DNA from: Prinia subflava
Taxonomy: Eukaryota > Chordata > Aves > Passeriformes > Cisticolidae
Length of the DNA: 64,000 nucleotides
Direction: 5' to 3'
Assembly (NCBI RefSeq): GCF_021018805.1
Contig: NC_086259.1
Span: forward strand, 6,510,501 to 6,574,500
The position numbers and the translations under genes are program-made. Below the pieces are notes generated by a model. The model ran no database searches. It was not told where the DNA came from and saw only the letters and a list, made by a program, of their open reading frames with translations. Positions 53,318 to 64,000 of the stretch are shown here, piece after piece (position 1 is the first letter of the stretch; every line of letters starts with the position of its first letter).

Positions 53318-53553
53318 TCACTCCTGGGCCTTGGTGCCCTCCTCGGACAGCTCTGCCGAGCTCCCCGCCTTGGCAGCCGCCGGCTCCTCCAGACTCCCGG
53401 CAGCGTCCGAGTCGACTCTGGAGCGCTTGAACCTGCGGTCGGGGTACTGGCTGTTGTCGAAAGGCATGCGATGGACACACAGCACGTGGGTCTTCAGATT
53501 TCCCTTCTGAGAGGCACTGTAGGGGCAGTATCTGCACTGGAAAGGCCGGTGAC
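53318..53553 (-). CDS. ZNF536: 3'-terminal coding exon of a C2H2 zinc-finger protein, ZNF536-like
   Basis: Seventy-seven complete codons plus a split first codon, ending at TGA (53320-53318). Residues 1-4 (HRPF) with the split Gly form a TGxxPF-type linker. A C2H2 finger follows with Cys6, Cys9, His22 and His27 (C-x2-C-x12-H-x4-H) and helix residues QKGNLKT. The usual Phe is replaced by Ala13, with Tyr11 as the nearby aromatic. The tail has PDRRFKRSR, an NLS-like basic patch, then an acidic/Ala-rich end. The exon enters in phase 1, so an upstream exon must supply the preceding finger and HTG linker. The finger and basic tail are of the ZNF536/ZNF219 class, nuclear DNA-binding transcriptional repressors; ZNF536 is neural and represses retinoic-acid-driven differentiation. 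Oddity: canonical ZNF536 (about 1300 residues) extends far beyond its last finger, whereas this frame stops about 50 residues after it. This may be an alternative terminal exon. The open frame continues upstream to 53698, but that part is intron. Confidence 0.72.
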
Positions 53554-53580
53554 CTGCGGGACAGACGACAGCCTGGTTAG
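53554..53580 (-). other. 3' splice site (acceptor) with branch-point motif
   Basis: On the minus strand, CCCTAACCAGGCTGTCGTCT leads to GTCCCGCAG and then the exon. The AG is at 53555-53554. CTAAC fits the yUnAy branch consensus, with its A at 53577, about 23 nt before the exon. The pyrimidine tract is short but acceptable. Confidence 0.75.
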
Positions 53581-54013
53581 GGTTTGCTTTAGCCCGTGGA
53601 CATTGCACAGCCTGGACAAACGGGACACTCCAGAGCCCCTCTCCTACTGGGAGAGGGCATCGTCTCTGAGAGAACAAGAAATCTGTGCTCTTCCTCAATA
53701 AACTGCATTTTAAGAATTCTCTGCCTAGGATTTCCAGAGCAGTGCAGCTAATCCATCTCCCCCCTCAGCTGTAAATCCTTCAGCCCACGATCCAAACCAA
53801 ACTCTTGTAAATACAGCATGTACGAAACTGTCTTCTTTTACATTTGTTAATTATCTTTTTTATTGAAGTGAAATTCAAGGATGACAATGTGCAGACCCTT
53901 AGTCTAATAAACACTCTTTGTCTTTGGGTGGGTTTCTGGGTAAAGAATTGTATGTTTTATTTCAATCTCACAGATTACTTTTTAATGGAAAGAAATAATG
54001 GATTGAGATAGCC

Positions 54014-54113
54014 GAGGCCTCAAACCTGCAAACATTTACTCCAGTGAGATTACTCCTGTGAGTAAAAATACGCAAGCACGTAAGTGTTTGCTGGACCAGG
54101 GCCCAAGGTTATC
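54014..54113. repeat. MITE-like ancient element with terminal inverted repeats
   Basis: The left end GGCCTCAAACCTGCAAACAT and the right end AAGTGTTTGCTGGACCAGGG are imperfect inverted repeats of about 25 bp. The interior ACTCCAGTGAGATTACTCCT then GTGAGTAAAAATACGCAAGC is typical of a short repeat scattered in birds and turtles. It is about 100 bp, non-coding, and the best-preserved copy in the window. Confidence 0.65.
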
Positions 54114-55099
54114 ATCAGCTTTAAAATAAAATGTCCAAGCCAGCTTAGAAAAGGAATGTTAATGCACAAAATCTGATAGATGCACTTCTTGTGGATAAAA
54201 CAGCAATCGACCATGAAACAAAGGCATGAATGAAAGATATCACTTCTCAGTAGGGCTTATCAATATGCTGTCCTATATTTTTCAGATTATTGGGACTTCA
54301 AATCTCCGTGCTGTATCTGGTTTTGGAGGTTATGTTTCAACAATCACATTTCAACCTATGCTGGGAAGTTGTTGATGTGTTTTACTGGAACTTTATGAGC
54401 TTTGTCTCTCAAATTAACTTAAGCCAGGACCATCTGAGGTCAAATGCGCTTAGCTTGCTTTAATTTGCTCAAATAAATGAATAAATAAATGTGCCAGACC
54501 ATCTACATAAAGCCAGGATAAGTGAAAAACAATACCCTATCTCCACATTTGAAGAGCACATTTTCCCTTGCTGCTGTGGTACTACTTAGCAGGCATAAAA
54601 CAGATGCTGGGGCAGCAGAGGAGGAGAATTATGCTTCCTACAATGGGGAAAAGGCTGGACCATCTCCCCTTGGTTTTAGGTGGGAATTTACCAGCTAAAC
54701 AAATAGACACCTGTACTGGGGTGGAAATGCTGCCATTGTCCTCCCAGCAGAGATGGGAACATGGGCAGCTGCTGGCACAGGAGTGTGAGCATCTCTGTAG
54801 CAGAGTGAATTCACTTGAACCAGCATTAGTGCCCTGGGCTGCTCAATCTACTTGCCATTTTTACTGTAATATCAACACCACCATTTGAAGGCTGAGTCCC
54901 CCTAAACATGCTGCTCGCTACCCAGAGGAAAGACACTTGGTGCCCTAACCTCTAGCCCCAGGAAGGCAGCCTTGTTTCTTTCCTCAAGGATAAAAAGCTC
55001 CCCATCACCCTCTGTTTTCTGAGCTGAAGATTGCCAGAAGTGTGACCACCCCCTGAACCTTCCATCGTGCATATTTATGCATGTTGTGCCTCCTGCACA

Positions 55100-55562
55100 G
55101 GAAGGACATGGAGCTGCTAGAGTGAGTCCTGAGGAGGCACCAAGAGGATCAGAAGGATGGAAAGGATGAGAGAATTGGGAGGGTTCATCCTGGAGAAGAG
55201 GAGGATCAAGGGTCACATAGTTGTAGCCTTTCAGTACCTGAAGGGGCTGATAAGAAAGATGGACAGGGACTATTTATGAGGACTTAGAGTGGCAGGACAA
55301 GGAGTAATGGCTTCAAACTGACAGACAGTAGGCTTAGGTTGGATATTAGGAAAAAATTCTTCCCTGTCATTGTGGTGAGACCCTGACACAGGTTGCCCAG
55401 AGAAACTGTGGCTGCCCCATCCCTGGAAGTGTTCCAGGCCAGGCTGGACGGGACTTGGAGCAACCTGGGATAGTGGAAGGTGTCCCTGCCCACAGCAGGA
55501 GGGCTGGAATGAAATGATTGTTAGTGTCCCTTCCCAGCAGAGCCACTCTATGATGCTGTGAT
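55100..55562 (+). mobile_element. CR1 LINE, 5'-truncated, sense orientation
   Basis: The typical CR1 3' region reads in order: GACATGGAGCTGCTAGAGTG, TTCATCCTGGAGAAGAGGAG, GTAGCCTTTCAGTACCTGAA, GACAAGGAGTAATGGCTTCA, GACACAGGTTGCCCAGAGAA, GCCCCATCCCTGGAAGTGTT, AGCAACCTGGGATAGTGGAA, and the degenerate end CTCTATGATGCTGTGATCTC. Only the last part of ORF2 and the 3' UTR remain, with a small internal deletion near 55160. Divergence looks moderate, so it is younger than the 42-kb copy. Confidence 0.95.
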
Positions 55563-55572
55563 CTCACCAATG

Positions 55573-55632
55573 AGCTCTTAATGGTTTACCCACAAGCAGC
55601 TCTTAATGGTTTACCCACAAGCAGCTCTTAAT
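55573..55632. repeat. 25-bp tandem repeat, 2.4 copies
   Basis: AGCTCTTAATGGTTTACCCA CAAGC is present twice in perfect copies (starts 55573 and 55598), with a third partial copy from 55623. It sits about 10 bp right of the CR1 3' end. Confidence 0.95.
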
Positions 55633-57110
55633 AAACAGCCATCCTAATTCTTTCCTGCAAAGAACAAATTCTAAGCAAGGAATGCACAAAACATGGCTGT
55701 AGTTAACCACCTCACATGCACCAGAATAAAAGCAAACTCTTTTTGCCCACCACTGCACCAAGTTCAAACCCGTGTTCAAAATTCCATGCAGAGAATGTCA
55801 TTTATTAATTCAACGCACTTTAATAAATCAGACAATATAAAGTGCACCTACAAGGATTCAGTTCTGCATTGCTTCCCCCATGACTTACTTTTTCAAGCCA
55901 TCAAAATTTCACATCACTGCCTTGTGAAAAGTAAGTACACAATAAGTTAATTTGTATTGTCACTGTGCAGTACAACTGTGGTAAAGAGCACATTCATTTT
56001 TAATCCGATATGAATAATATATAAATATGTATACAGAGTGAGGGTCATAGGAAAGCAAGCGGTACATTGTTTACAGCAGAAGTAGTACAAAAAGTAGAGA
56101 TTATTCTTGCTTGCAAAGATAACAATATCTGCAATTTGCTTGTAACTAAGGGGTGAAGGAAAATTCCCATTTCTTTTAGGGGTCTCCATTCATTAATTTT
56201 AGCTCCAAAACTTGTTGTGGGCAGCAGGCTCTTAAAATAACCCTTCCCAGATAAGTTGGCAATAAATTTATAATGTTTTATCTAACAGTGGTTGGTAGGT
56301 CCTTTCTTAGCAAGCTACAGTTCATACGTATTTCACCCACTCTATCTCCCAATAAAATTATATGTAAGCCCTTCAGAAAAAAAAATGAAAAAAAATAAAA
56401 AGAAAGGAATCTTCCTGATAGTTCAGGAGATGATGTCATATGCATTCCAACTGTAGTAAAAATAATTAGATAGAAAGTGGGTGGACTAGGGGAACAAACG
56501 TTAGTGTGCATCTTTTTCTGATCAAAAATTGAGGACAGAGGACAATATATTGTTTGCAGCTGAAATAATCTTGTTGTGGAGCTGTGTTCTGTGAAGTCTG
56601 TGACAGAGCATGTGGAGAGACTTTGGAATCCTCTGGATGGAAGCTGACAGTCTAAGGAAGTGGAACAGCAGAAAATAATTATCGAAATTAGCTAAAATGA
56701 CAAGAATGATGGCTGGACTCAAAGAACACTTTTAGCATGTATGGATTTCCCCAGGAGGGGTGATCACTTCCAGCACCTGCTGAAGCCTCTCCTCTAAAAG
56801 TGATCTAAACCTCCCAGGATCAGACCCAGGAAGGGTGGCAGTGCTGAGGTGACCAAGGCTCAGCCTCTTCTCTAGTCTGGACTGAATTTTAGGGAGCATA
56901 CGGAGCGTGGATAAGAGATAACTTCTGGCCAGAATGGAGACGTTTTCTTCAGGCCCATATTAAGAAAAATCCCTCAGTGTTTGAAACTAGTCCACCTTTT
57001 TAAAAATATATACTGCTTCATTAATTTAGGCTTTGAGGGGGGAAAAAAAAAGTAAAGTTTGTTTTCTTTTCTTTCAAGTTTGTGATGTGATATGTTGCTT
57101 TGTGACACTT

Positions 57111-57180
57111 CATGTCAGGCTGCATCAGTCACATCGCGTTAGGTTTCATAACATGGCATGACTGATGCAGCCCAACATGG
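57111..57180. repeat. imperfect inverted repeat with a perfect 14-bp core
   Basis: GGCTGCATCAGTCA (57118-57131) and TGACTGATGCAGCC (57159-57172) are perfect inverted arms with a 27-nt loop. Pairing extends outward through CATGT/ACATG after two mismatches, and partly inward, giving about 23 of 31 pairs. A third TGCATCAG lies at 57181-57188. The arms contain bZIP-like half sites. Confidence 0.85.
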
Positions 57181-58899
57181 TGCATCAGCTGAACAGCCAG
57201 AAACTGCAGGTTTTGAGAGAGACATGGATCTCAGCCTGGGCTTTAGGGCCTCTTAAATGAAAGTTTATCTCAAGTAAGGGCCTTGGATTTAAACAAAGCC
57301 ATTGCCCAAGAGTTGTTAAAGATTCAAGATACATGCCAAACCGTATTTTGCTTTGTCTAATCTTTACAACTCAAAATGCATTATTGGAACACATAAAAAG
57401 TCAATGTCAATGAAGTGGCACTGGGTTACTCACTGTAATCCAAACACTGCTAATAGTTACTAATTTATTAACTTTGATATGGATCCATTATTTAAGATTA
57501 GCACAAAGGAATACACAAACGAGAGAGAGAAAGAGTGATGAATACTAAAGTCTTTTTCATTAAAAAAATCATTTACATGGTCAAGCCGCATTAATTCTCC
57601 ACTTCTAAAAATATTTGATCGGCATCCAAATTCTATAAAATTTCTGCAAAGAAACATCTTATTTTTGTGGTATTACAGGCACATATGTAGGGGTTTGCAC
57701 TAAAACGTAAAAATGGGCATTGAACTAGTCACATGAATAAGATCAGGAATTTATTCCAGATTGTTAAAAGTGTACTAATCACAGCAAAATCATGGCTTTC
57801 TCCCAAAACAGCAAGAAAATGGTAATTTGAAAGAAAAATGCCAATAATACATCACACACAAGCCGTCTGTTGTCCCCACTACACCACTTTGTATTATATT
57901 GCATATGTGTACATATATACACAGATACACGCATCCAGACACACACACACACGATTTAATGCATAAATTCAGGGGAAAGATAGAAGAGCAATAACATGAT
58001 GAACAGAAAACAAATGCTGTGCAATGTACTATAAATTATAATTAAGCTCTGAATAAAATGTGTTTCTTAGATATGACATTTGTTCCCTTAAAATGCAAAA
58101 ATGGCCATGATTATCTGACAGAATGTTTTTCCCTTAGATGGCCAATGGCTATAGCACTTACTGAGATGCAATACGGCAAACTCATTTCAGATTTCTTTGC
58201 CTGGTTTAAGAATATCCTTTTGGTGAAAATCAAAAATAACAGCAATTACCTCTTTAAAACAAATTATTCCCTCGCAAAGAGATATTTGAAAAAGCCTCAG
58301 AGGCTTGAATTTCTCGGAAACAAATCTCTTTAGTTGGGATGTCAGGCACTGAATGTCTGCACCCGACTTGCTGGGCCACTGTAGCAGTCCCACACGGCCA
58401 GGGCAGCTCTGGCCAGCCCGGGAGCTGGAGCAGGACCAGGATGGATGCAGTGGCTCAGGATGGATGGGCACTGCCTGCTGCACCGGGATGCTCGGTCCCA
58501 CAACGTTGCTGGTGGAATGGTCCATGTAATCAGACATCTGCTGCCCACAAAGCCTGAACTCACACCTTCGGTAAGCCCACACCTCCCCAGGTGCTCCCCA
58601 GAGCTGCTTTGAATCCTTTTTCCCCACACAGCGTTGTGTTTGAGGTACAGTCATTAAGCACATGAAGTGCGTGCTGCCTCAGAAGTAACGGCAGGCAACG
58701 ATGGCTGGGTGCTTTCCGTGCTTGAGGAGAGGCTTTCTGAGCATCTCCAGCTCCCTGGCAGTGACTGCTGGGGTGAGCTCATGTCTCTCTCAGACCACAG
58801 CCTCCAGGTCCCAGGCATCTTGGTGAACACTGCCATTTGAAAGTATATTAGAGCATAATAACAGGCATTTGCAAGGGGAAAACTATTTTCATTTAAATC

Positions 58900-59250
58900 T
58901 TGGCTAGTGCAATTTCCTTTTTTTAACGTATAAATTTTCATAAATACATTTCCTATCCACGGCAAACATCCCAAGTACTGTATGCATTACCCAGGAGAGC
59001 AGAATGGCTCTAAAGCAGCCATTCAGATCTGGAGCATAACTGTATGGATGGGAAAATGCTGAATAAATATATTTGTCCAATAGACAATAATGGTTCTGAT
59101 TGAGCCATTCCACTTTATTGGTCTCAAAATATGCATTTTATGAAACTCCCAAAATATCAGAGAGATTAAAGCACACCCAATCAGGTTCGTATCTGTAATA
59201 AAAGTTTTTATAAAACAATTGAAAAGTATATGTTTATTTACGCACAGGTC
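58900..59250. promoter_or_regulatory. candidate conserved non-coding element
   Basis: A non-repetitive AT-rich block with a perfect 8-bp hairpin, GAATGGCT (59002-59009) and AGCCATTC (59017-59024), plus a further AGCCATTC at 59103. SOX-like ACAATAATGG and POU-like ATATGCATTT are also present. The regulatory role is inferred. Confidence 0.22.
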
Positions 59251-62200
59251 CAAGACCAACCAAGATGATCTTCTGGGAAAATTTCAATACTCTGTGAAGT
59301 TTATACGTTACTTGGATTACAAAAAAACCTCTAAAACTAAGTTTTAAAACCTCTATTTCATGTTGACCAAGAAAAGTCATAAAACAAAAAGCCTTATCTG
59401 AGGCTTTTTTGGTGATTTTCTCTGGAACAACATGTTTTAAAAATGCAGAGATATCTGGATTTTGGGAAGGCCAGGGAACGTTTCCAGCTACCAAGGCTAA
59501 GGCTTTGGGTTACATGTTTCCATTGAGACTCCTAAAGCGAGGGCAACCCCCTGATCATCCTCCATTCAACTGAATTACTCCATTACCAGGCTCAATCCTG
59601 CAAAGAGTCCTTGGAGCTCATCAGATGAATTACTCATGGCACAGGTCTGGTTACTTAAACCCCTCCTCACTAATGCTGAGCACTTCGGAGCAGCTCAGGT
59701 CCGAACACACGCACTGCTACCTGGAAGAGCCCTTCTCTTGCTGTGAGTTACTGGAAAGATCTTAATTAGGGGAGGATAACTTTGGGGTGAAGACTAAGCA
59801 CAGGACAAAACACGGCCACCAGCCTGATCCTAAATAAATGCATCAAGGGTGTGTGGAAAAAAGAAAAACATGCTGAGGCCAGCACCCATCCCAAAGCCAC
59901 CACGTGACACTGCAGTCCTGGTGTCCTGCAGGGGTGGACACTCAGTGTATGGGCACCTGCACAGGCTGGCAATTCACTGAACTATCACTGGCTGCAGAAG
60001 AGCTGGAAAATAAAAAGACCTAATCTGTAACTAATTTTATCAAAGATTTTTATTTGAACAGAAAAACTTTCATCATTGGATTGAATTAAACCCTCAGATA
60101 TCTACATGGCTTTTCTGAAATGTAAGCAAAGGCAGAGTCTATTCTTGAGTTAGTCCCTTACACAGTGCTTGGTGTTCCCAAATAAGTATTTCAGCTTGCT
60201 GATGAGTGCACTAAAATGTTTTAATCATGATACAGAAAAGCAAAAGTTGGTGCTACGCTTTGCCTTTAAAATGTATTATTAAAACACTATGTTGATTTCA
60301 CACATTCCCCCCAAAATAAAAACTGTTCTTATAGTAATTATTCAATTCCTATCTCAAAAGGCTGCAATCACTACTTATCACACACTGAAGTTTTGTTTAT
60401 AAGCAAAAGGAGTAAAAATCACCAACAAATCAGCCCTGCTATGTAAAACAGCAGGTTGGTCTGACACAGGTTAACAGTCACCTGGGCACTCCTGATAAAT
60501 TCTGTTGTTGTCCTGCATCAATATCATTTTACCTTACTGAATGAATCACTCACAAAATTATGGAAAATATCACTAATTTAACATTTTTTGCCTTTGATAT
60601 GCGGAACATGGAAATTATAATTATTTGGAGGTAGAGTGAGGAACTTGTTAGCCATCTGTAGTGCACTAAATACAAAGGAATTAGGAAATGGCCAGTGAAA
60701 TAACTGATGGTATAACAGAGACTTGTAAGTCCTGGGAAAACAAACATTTCCCATTTCTTGCAGAGTTGGTAAAACAACAGAATTACTCAGCTCCATCCAC
60801 TCAGCACAGAATTTGTTTCTTTTTCAGAAAAAGCTATTCACACAGGAACTTTTGATTTAGAAGGGAAATGGATCTCTTCTTGGAAGAAAGGAATAGCCTC
60901 AGCAGAATGGCTGAAAAGGTCTTCCTAAACAAATATTAAACTTTATGGGAACCCTGTAGACCTAAAATTCTGAGATAAAGGCAGGAGACTGTGCTTTCTC
61001 AGGGTCTGTGTGTCTCAGCCCACGGCTGGTGGGTGCACACACGGTGCCCTGTGCACAATGGCATCAGTTCAGGTTCTGACATGACAAACATGAGTTACGA
61101 GCCCGGAGCCTCAGCAGGCTCCAAACGAGGTTAGTGGGAATGCTGTCATTGATTGAGCTTGAAATGCCAGACTATCATTGTCCCATGCTTTGGGAAATTT
61201 AATTACATTTAATTTTACATATTTATTTACTTTGGTTTATACACATAAGTAGAGGACAGAGTTCTTATCAAGGGCACTAGATACCTGTTGTAAAGAGCAG
61301 GCAAACTCTGACTAAAGTAATAATGGCAACGGTTACAGAAATCATAATCCTTTTCATAATCCTAAACTCACAGCAGCTTGTCTTTTCGGACAAGCTTTCA
61401 TTTCCAGTCATTTCCTCCCCTCTGGTACCAGTCCCTGTTCTCCCAAACCCAGATGTGTCCCTTCATCTCTGCATCCTGGGCGTCTCCACACAAGACAGAA
61501 GAGGTACCCGAGCCCAGGGAGTGAGCAGGGTACAGTACTCACAGTCTTCTCTTTCTCTCCTGTGTTGGGGATCCACATAGACTACGACTAAGGAAATACA
61601 TTTTGAAGGGAAGTGGCAGACTTTTCTTTAATATTAACTAACCCCAAGTTCTTCTGATCATCAAAATTACATGCTCAGAGTCCCACCTTTGCCTTTACTT
61701 ACATATTTCAATTAATTGCTTTGTCTATTCACTCTTTTACTTGTTTTAATCACTTCAATAACATTATATTCCCATTCAAACCCCCTTGAGCAAAATATCT
61801 CAGTTTTCCTACTAGGTCATTCACAAGTTTTCTCGCTAATGTTCTGTCATATTTTTTAATTGTCTCAGTAAATATTTATTATTTCAGGGAGCATTTACGA
61901 CTTCTTGAATGGAGCTGTATTTGAATTTAATGTAGCTATGATTTCCCAGAATAAATGCTATACTGGTGGCACTGGGATTTTAGTAAAGAGAACATTCAAT
62001 TCAGAGCTAATAGGAAAGACCTTGTTAGCGATGGTATTTTGCTACCAAATATTCTTTGTTCTGCCTAGCAATTCATAAATACAGTAGAATTTTCTCTTCC
62101 ACTCTCGGCAACAGTCTTGAGTTTATTTATTTTATTTGGCAGAATGGAATTTTAAAAACCCCATACTCAGCTTTCTAAATCTTTCCTGCCGATGTTTGGA

Positions 62201-62959
62201 TGTGTCACATCCTCAGCTGGTGTCAGGCTGGACAGTCACACAGCCTGAGCCACACAAAGACCTGCCCCTCTGTGCACAGCCCTGCAAGGATACCCAGTCT
62301 CCCCACCAGTTCCACGGTCCATAAATCACCTGGGTGGGAAGGGATGGAATTATCCACATGCTATAACCTTTGCTGAAGTGAGACCCTAAGCTAGAATATC
62401 TGTTTCCTGCATGTATGATGTCACTTAGATTAACCATGTTTTCCTTTCATTTTTGGTGTTGCTTTTTCACGTAACTGGGGTAATTTAGACAGTATTTTGT
62501 CACATTATCACTTGTCATGTACCTCACGATTCTCCAGCGCTGTGTTAGCAGAGAGCCTGAAGAAGAACAAAACACTTTAAGTAAATAAATATCTAGCTCA
62601 CTAATAGCTAATATTTCAAATTATCCAGGAGTAGCTCACAACCCCACTAATCATTCTGCTAAAACATCACTATTATCTGTTTATGGGATTTGGTGAGTGG
62701 AGTTCTCAGAACCACTCATTATTGGCAATGCTTCTGCATTATGTGCCATCACAGAGCAGAATTACCATGAGCACAGCCTGAGTGGGAGCTCACAGCAACC
62801 CACCTTTCACCAGGCACAGTTCAGATTTAGGGGTACATACAGCTAATGTTTCTGTAAAAAAATAAACCAACATGTTTTTATCATATCCCATTCAACAAAC
62901 CAAGCGATCAAACAGTAAAAAAATTAAAGGGCTGCAAAGAGTAAATTGAGCATTAACTT

Positions 62960-63740
62960 TGCAGGACCTCTGCCTCTGGAAAGCTGTTGGTGTTGTCACA
63001 GAAAAAAAGTGTCTTTTTTATCAAGTCACAAAGGAAATGCTTTCTCCCCTTCTCCTTTTCTTTTCTATAAAAGGCTCTCTAAAATGAAAGGTGTCAGACT
63101 TTGCTTTTTCTTCTTGGCATGATCCAGAATGTATGGCTGAGGAATGACAGATGTCTGCAACCAGCTGCAATGAAGCATGCTAAAGTTTCAGTCTAATCCA
63201 CTTATTTCACTGCAGTCACGTAAACCAAAACAAATGGGCAGTGCCTTACATTATAAAAACACAGCAGCATTACTTTGTTGCATAATGTAGCTGATACGCC
63301 ATCTTTTTATCATTTTTCCTACTGCAGAAAGAATTCACCTCTTTATTAAAAACAGCTCCTGAAAGTTCTCCCGTTCTGCTTGCCTCTATTTTTTTCTTTT
63401 AGTGTCACAGCAGTCCTGCGATGCTCCATGCATTACTCAAAATGTGGCTATTATAAAAACGCCGTCATATTTTTCCAGGGAAGACTGCTTTTGTTTTTAA
63501 AAACGTGATCCAATTCAGAAGCCACCGGGCCTTATTCTGCTCTCTCCTCCTCTCTGCCAGCCCGTGGCTTGAACAGATCTGTGCTGCTCTGAGTCAGAAT
63601 AGGATCTGCCATCAGATCAATGCACGTTTCATCTGTGCAAAAGCCAAATAACAAGTGCACCAAGCACTTACCTTAACGGGTAAAAAAACCCCATGTGTCT
63701 GTTTGCTACTGATCAAACTGGAAATGTCATCAGGGACACA
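62960..63740. promoter_or_regulatory. candidate conserved non-coding element in the intron
   Basis: A long stretch free of simple repeats and of recognisable transposons. It has dense transcription-factor-like strings: CAGTCACGTAAACC, GAACAGATCTGTGC (E-box palindrome), TGCATTACTC, AATCCACTTATT, CCGTCATATTTTTCC and CATCAGATCAATGCACG. It resembles the texture of deeply conserved enhancers near developmental regulators. Alignment is needed to confirm. Confidence 0.3.
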
Positions 63741-64000
63741 ACTAATAGCCTTAATCTACCCGAGTAACCTTATCAAAACCCTCCCATTTTAATGAGGAGG
63801 GAGACCCACTGCTAATGTGTTTCCCGAAGCCCTGGACACCCCCCCGTGTTTCGTTATGCCAGAGGGAGTACAGCCTAAGTGAACATGGCATCGCTTCCTG
63901 GGAAGGGAGACCCTGCCTCACTCCAACATGTAGTGCAGCAACCTTTTGAACCCTCCCCTCTTTAATCCTTGTATGGAAAGGGAAAGGATGAGGAGTCATG

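Larger units (their letters stand above)
53581..64000 (-). other. intron of the zinc-finger gene (5' end beyond the window)
   Basis: No other exon with splice signals and a recognisable product appears up to the right edge. The intron is therefore at least 10.4 kb, in keeping with the very long introns of ZNF536. It holds the repeats and candidate regulatory blocks listed separately. A (CA)7 microsatellite lies at 57938-57951. If the exon belongs to a different gene, this region is still non-coding by sequence. Confidence 0.6.

Noticed and set aside
53554..53698. Upstream continuation of the zinc-finger frame, including an apparent Met start
   Set aside because: Lies before a good 3' splice site (CCCGCAG) and does not look coding. 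It is intron that happens to be open.
53039..53701. 220-codon plus-strand frame
   Set aside because: Antisense shadow of the zinc-finger exon joined to microsatellite sequence.
1..64000. tRNA, rRNA, snRNA genes, CRISPR arrays, operons
   Set aside because: No tRNA B-box-like GGTTCRANNCC in a foldable context, no rRNA or snRNA core sequence, and no spaced direct repeats of CRISPR type. The vertebrate character makes operons and CRISPR implausible.

Overview
The window looks like a songbird (passerine) nuclear genome, mostly non-coding. The evidence is avian-type CR1 LINE pieces, a solo LTR of the ERVL type familiar from passerines, short ancient amniote MITE-like repeats, GC-rich minisatellites, AT-rich spacer DNA, and vertebrate splice signals around a C2H2 zinc-finger exon. 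There is no bacterial-style gene organisation. Most open frames in these 64 kb are chance or repeat-driven.

I can support one protein-coding exon, on the minus strand at 53318-53553. It has a clear 3' splice site (branch-like CTAAC, then CCCGCAG). It enters in phase 1 inside a zinc-finger linker, encodes one complete C2H2 finger and a basic tail, and ends at an in-frame TGA. I read it as a 3'-terminal exon of ZNF536 or a close ZNF219/ZNF536-class relative. From 53554 to the right edge is then intron of that gene, and everything left of the stop codon is 3' UTR followed by intergenic DNA. That layout fits the ZNF536-TSHZ3 gene desert, a regulatory landscape rich in conserved non-coding DNA in vertebrates.

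Layout from left to right. 1-2173 is spacer with two ancient repeat fragments. 2174-3012 is a 21-copy minisatellite of about 40 bp. 5626-6167 is a solo ERVL-like LTR with probable target-site duplications. 10430-11010 is GC-rich but probably non-coding. 11945-12420 is a candidate conserved enhancer. 17324-17386 is a T-rich tract. 27255-27690 holds two more ancient repeat fragments. 35464-35492 is a G-quadruplex motif on the minus strand. 40780-41319 is a perfectly phased 12 x 45 bp minisatellite. 41940-42870 is an old antisense CR1-like LINE. 43543-43802 is a 260-base tract of almost only A and C. 45444-45520 is an antisense CR1 tail. 47830-48340 is a candidate regulatory block. About 50500-53317 is the putative 3' UTR and downstream DNA. 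The intron carries a MITE-like element (54014-54113), a sense-oriented CR1 (55100-55562), a 25-bp tandem repeat, a long imperfect hairpin (57111-57180) and two more candidate conserved blocks (58900-59250 and 62960-63740).

All family assignments come from recognition by eye. The zinc-finger exon, the two minisatellites, the 55.1-kb CR1 and the solo LTR are secure. The conserved-element calls are hypotheses that need an alignment to other birds.
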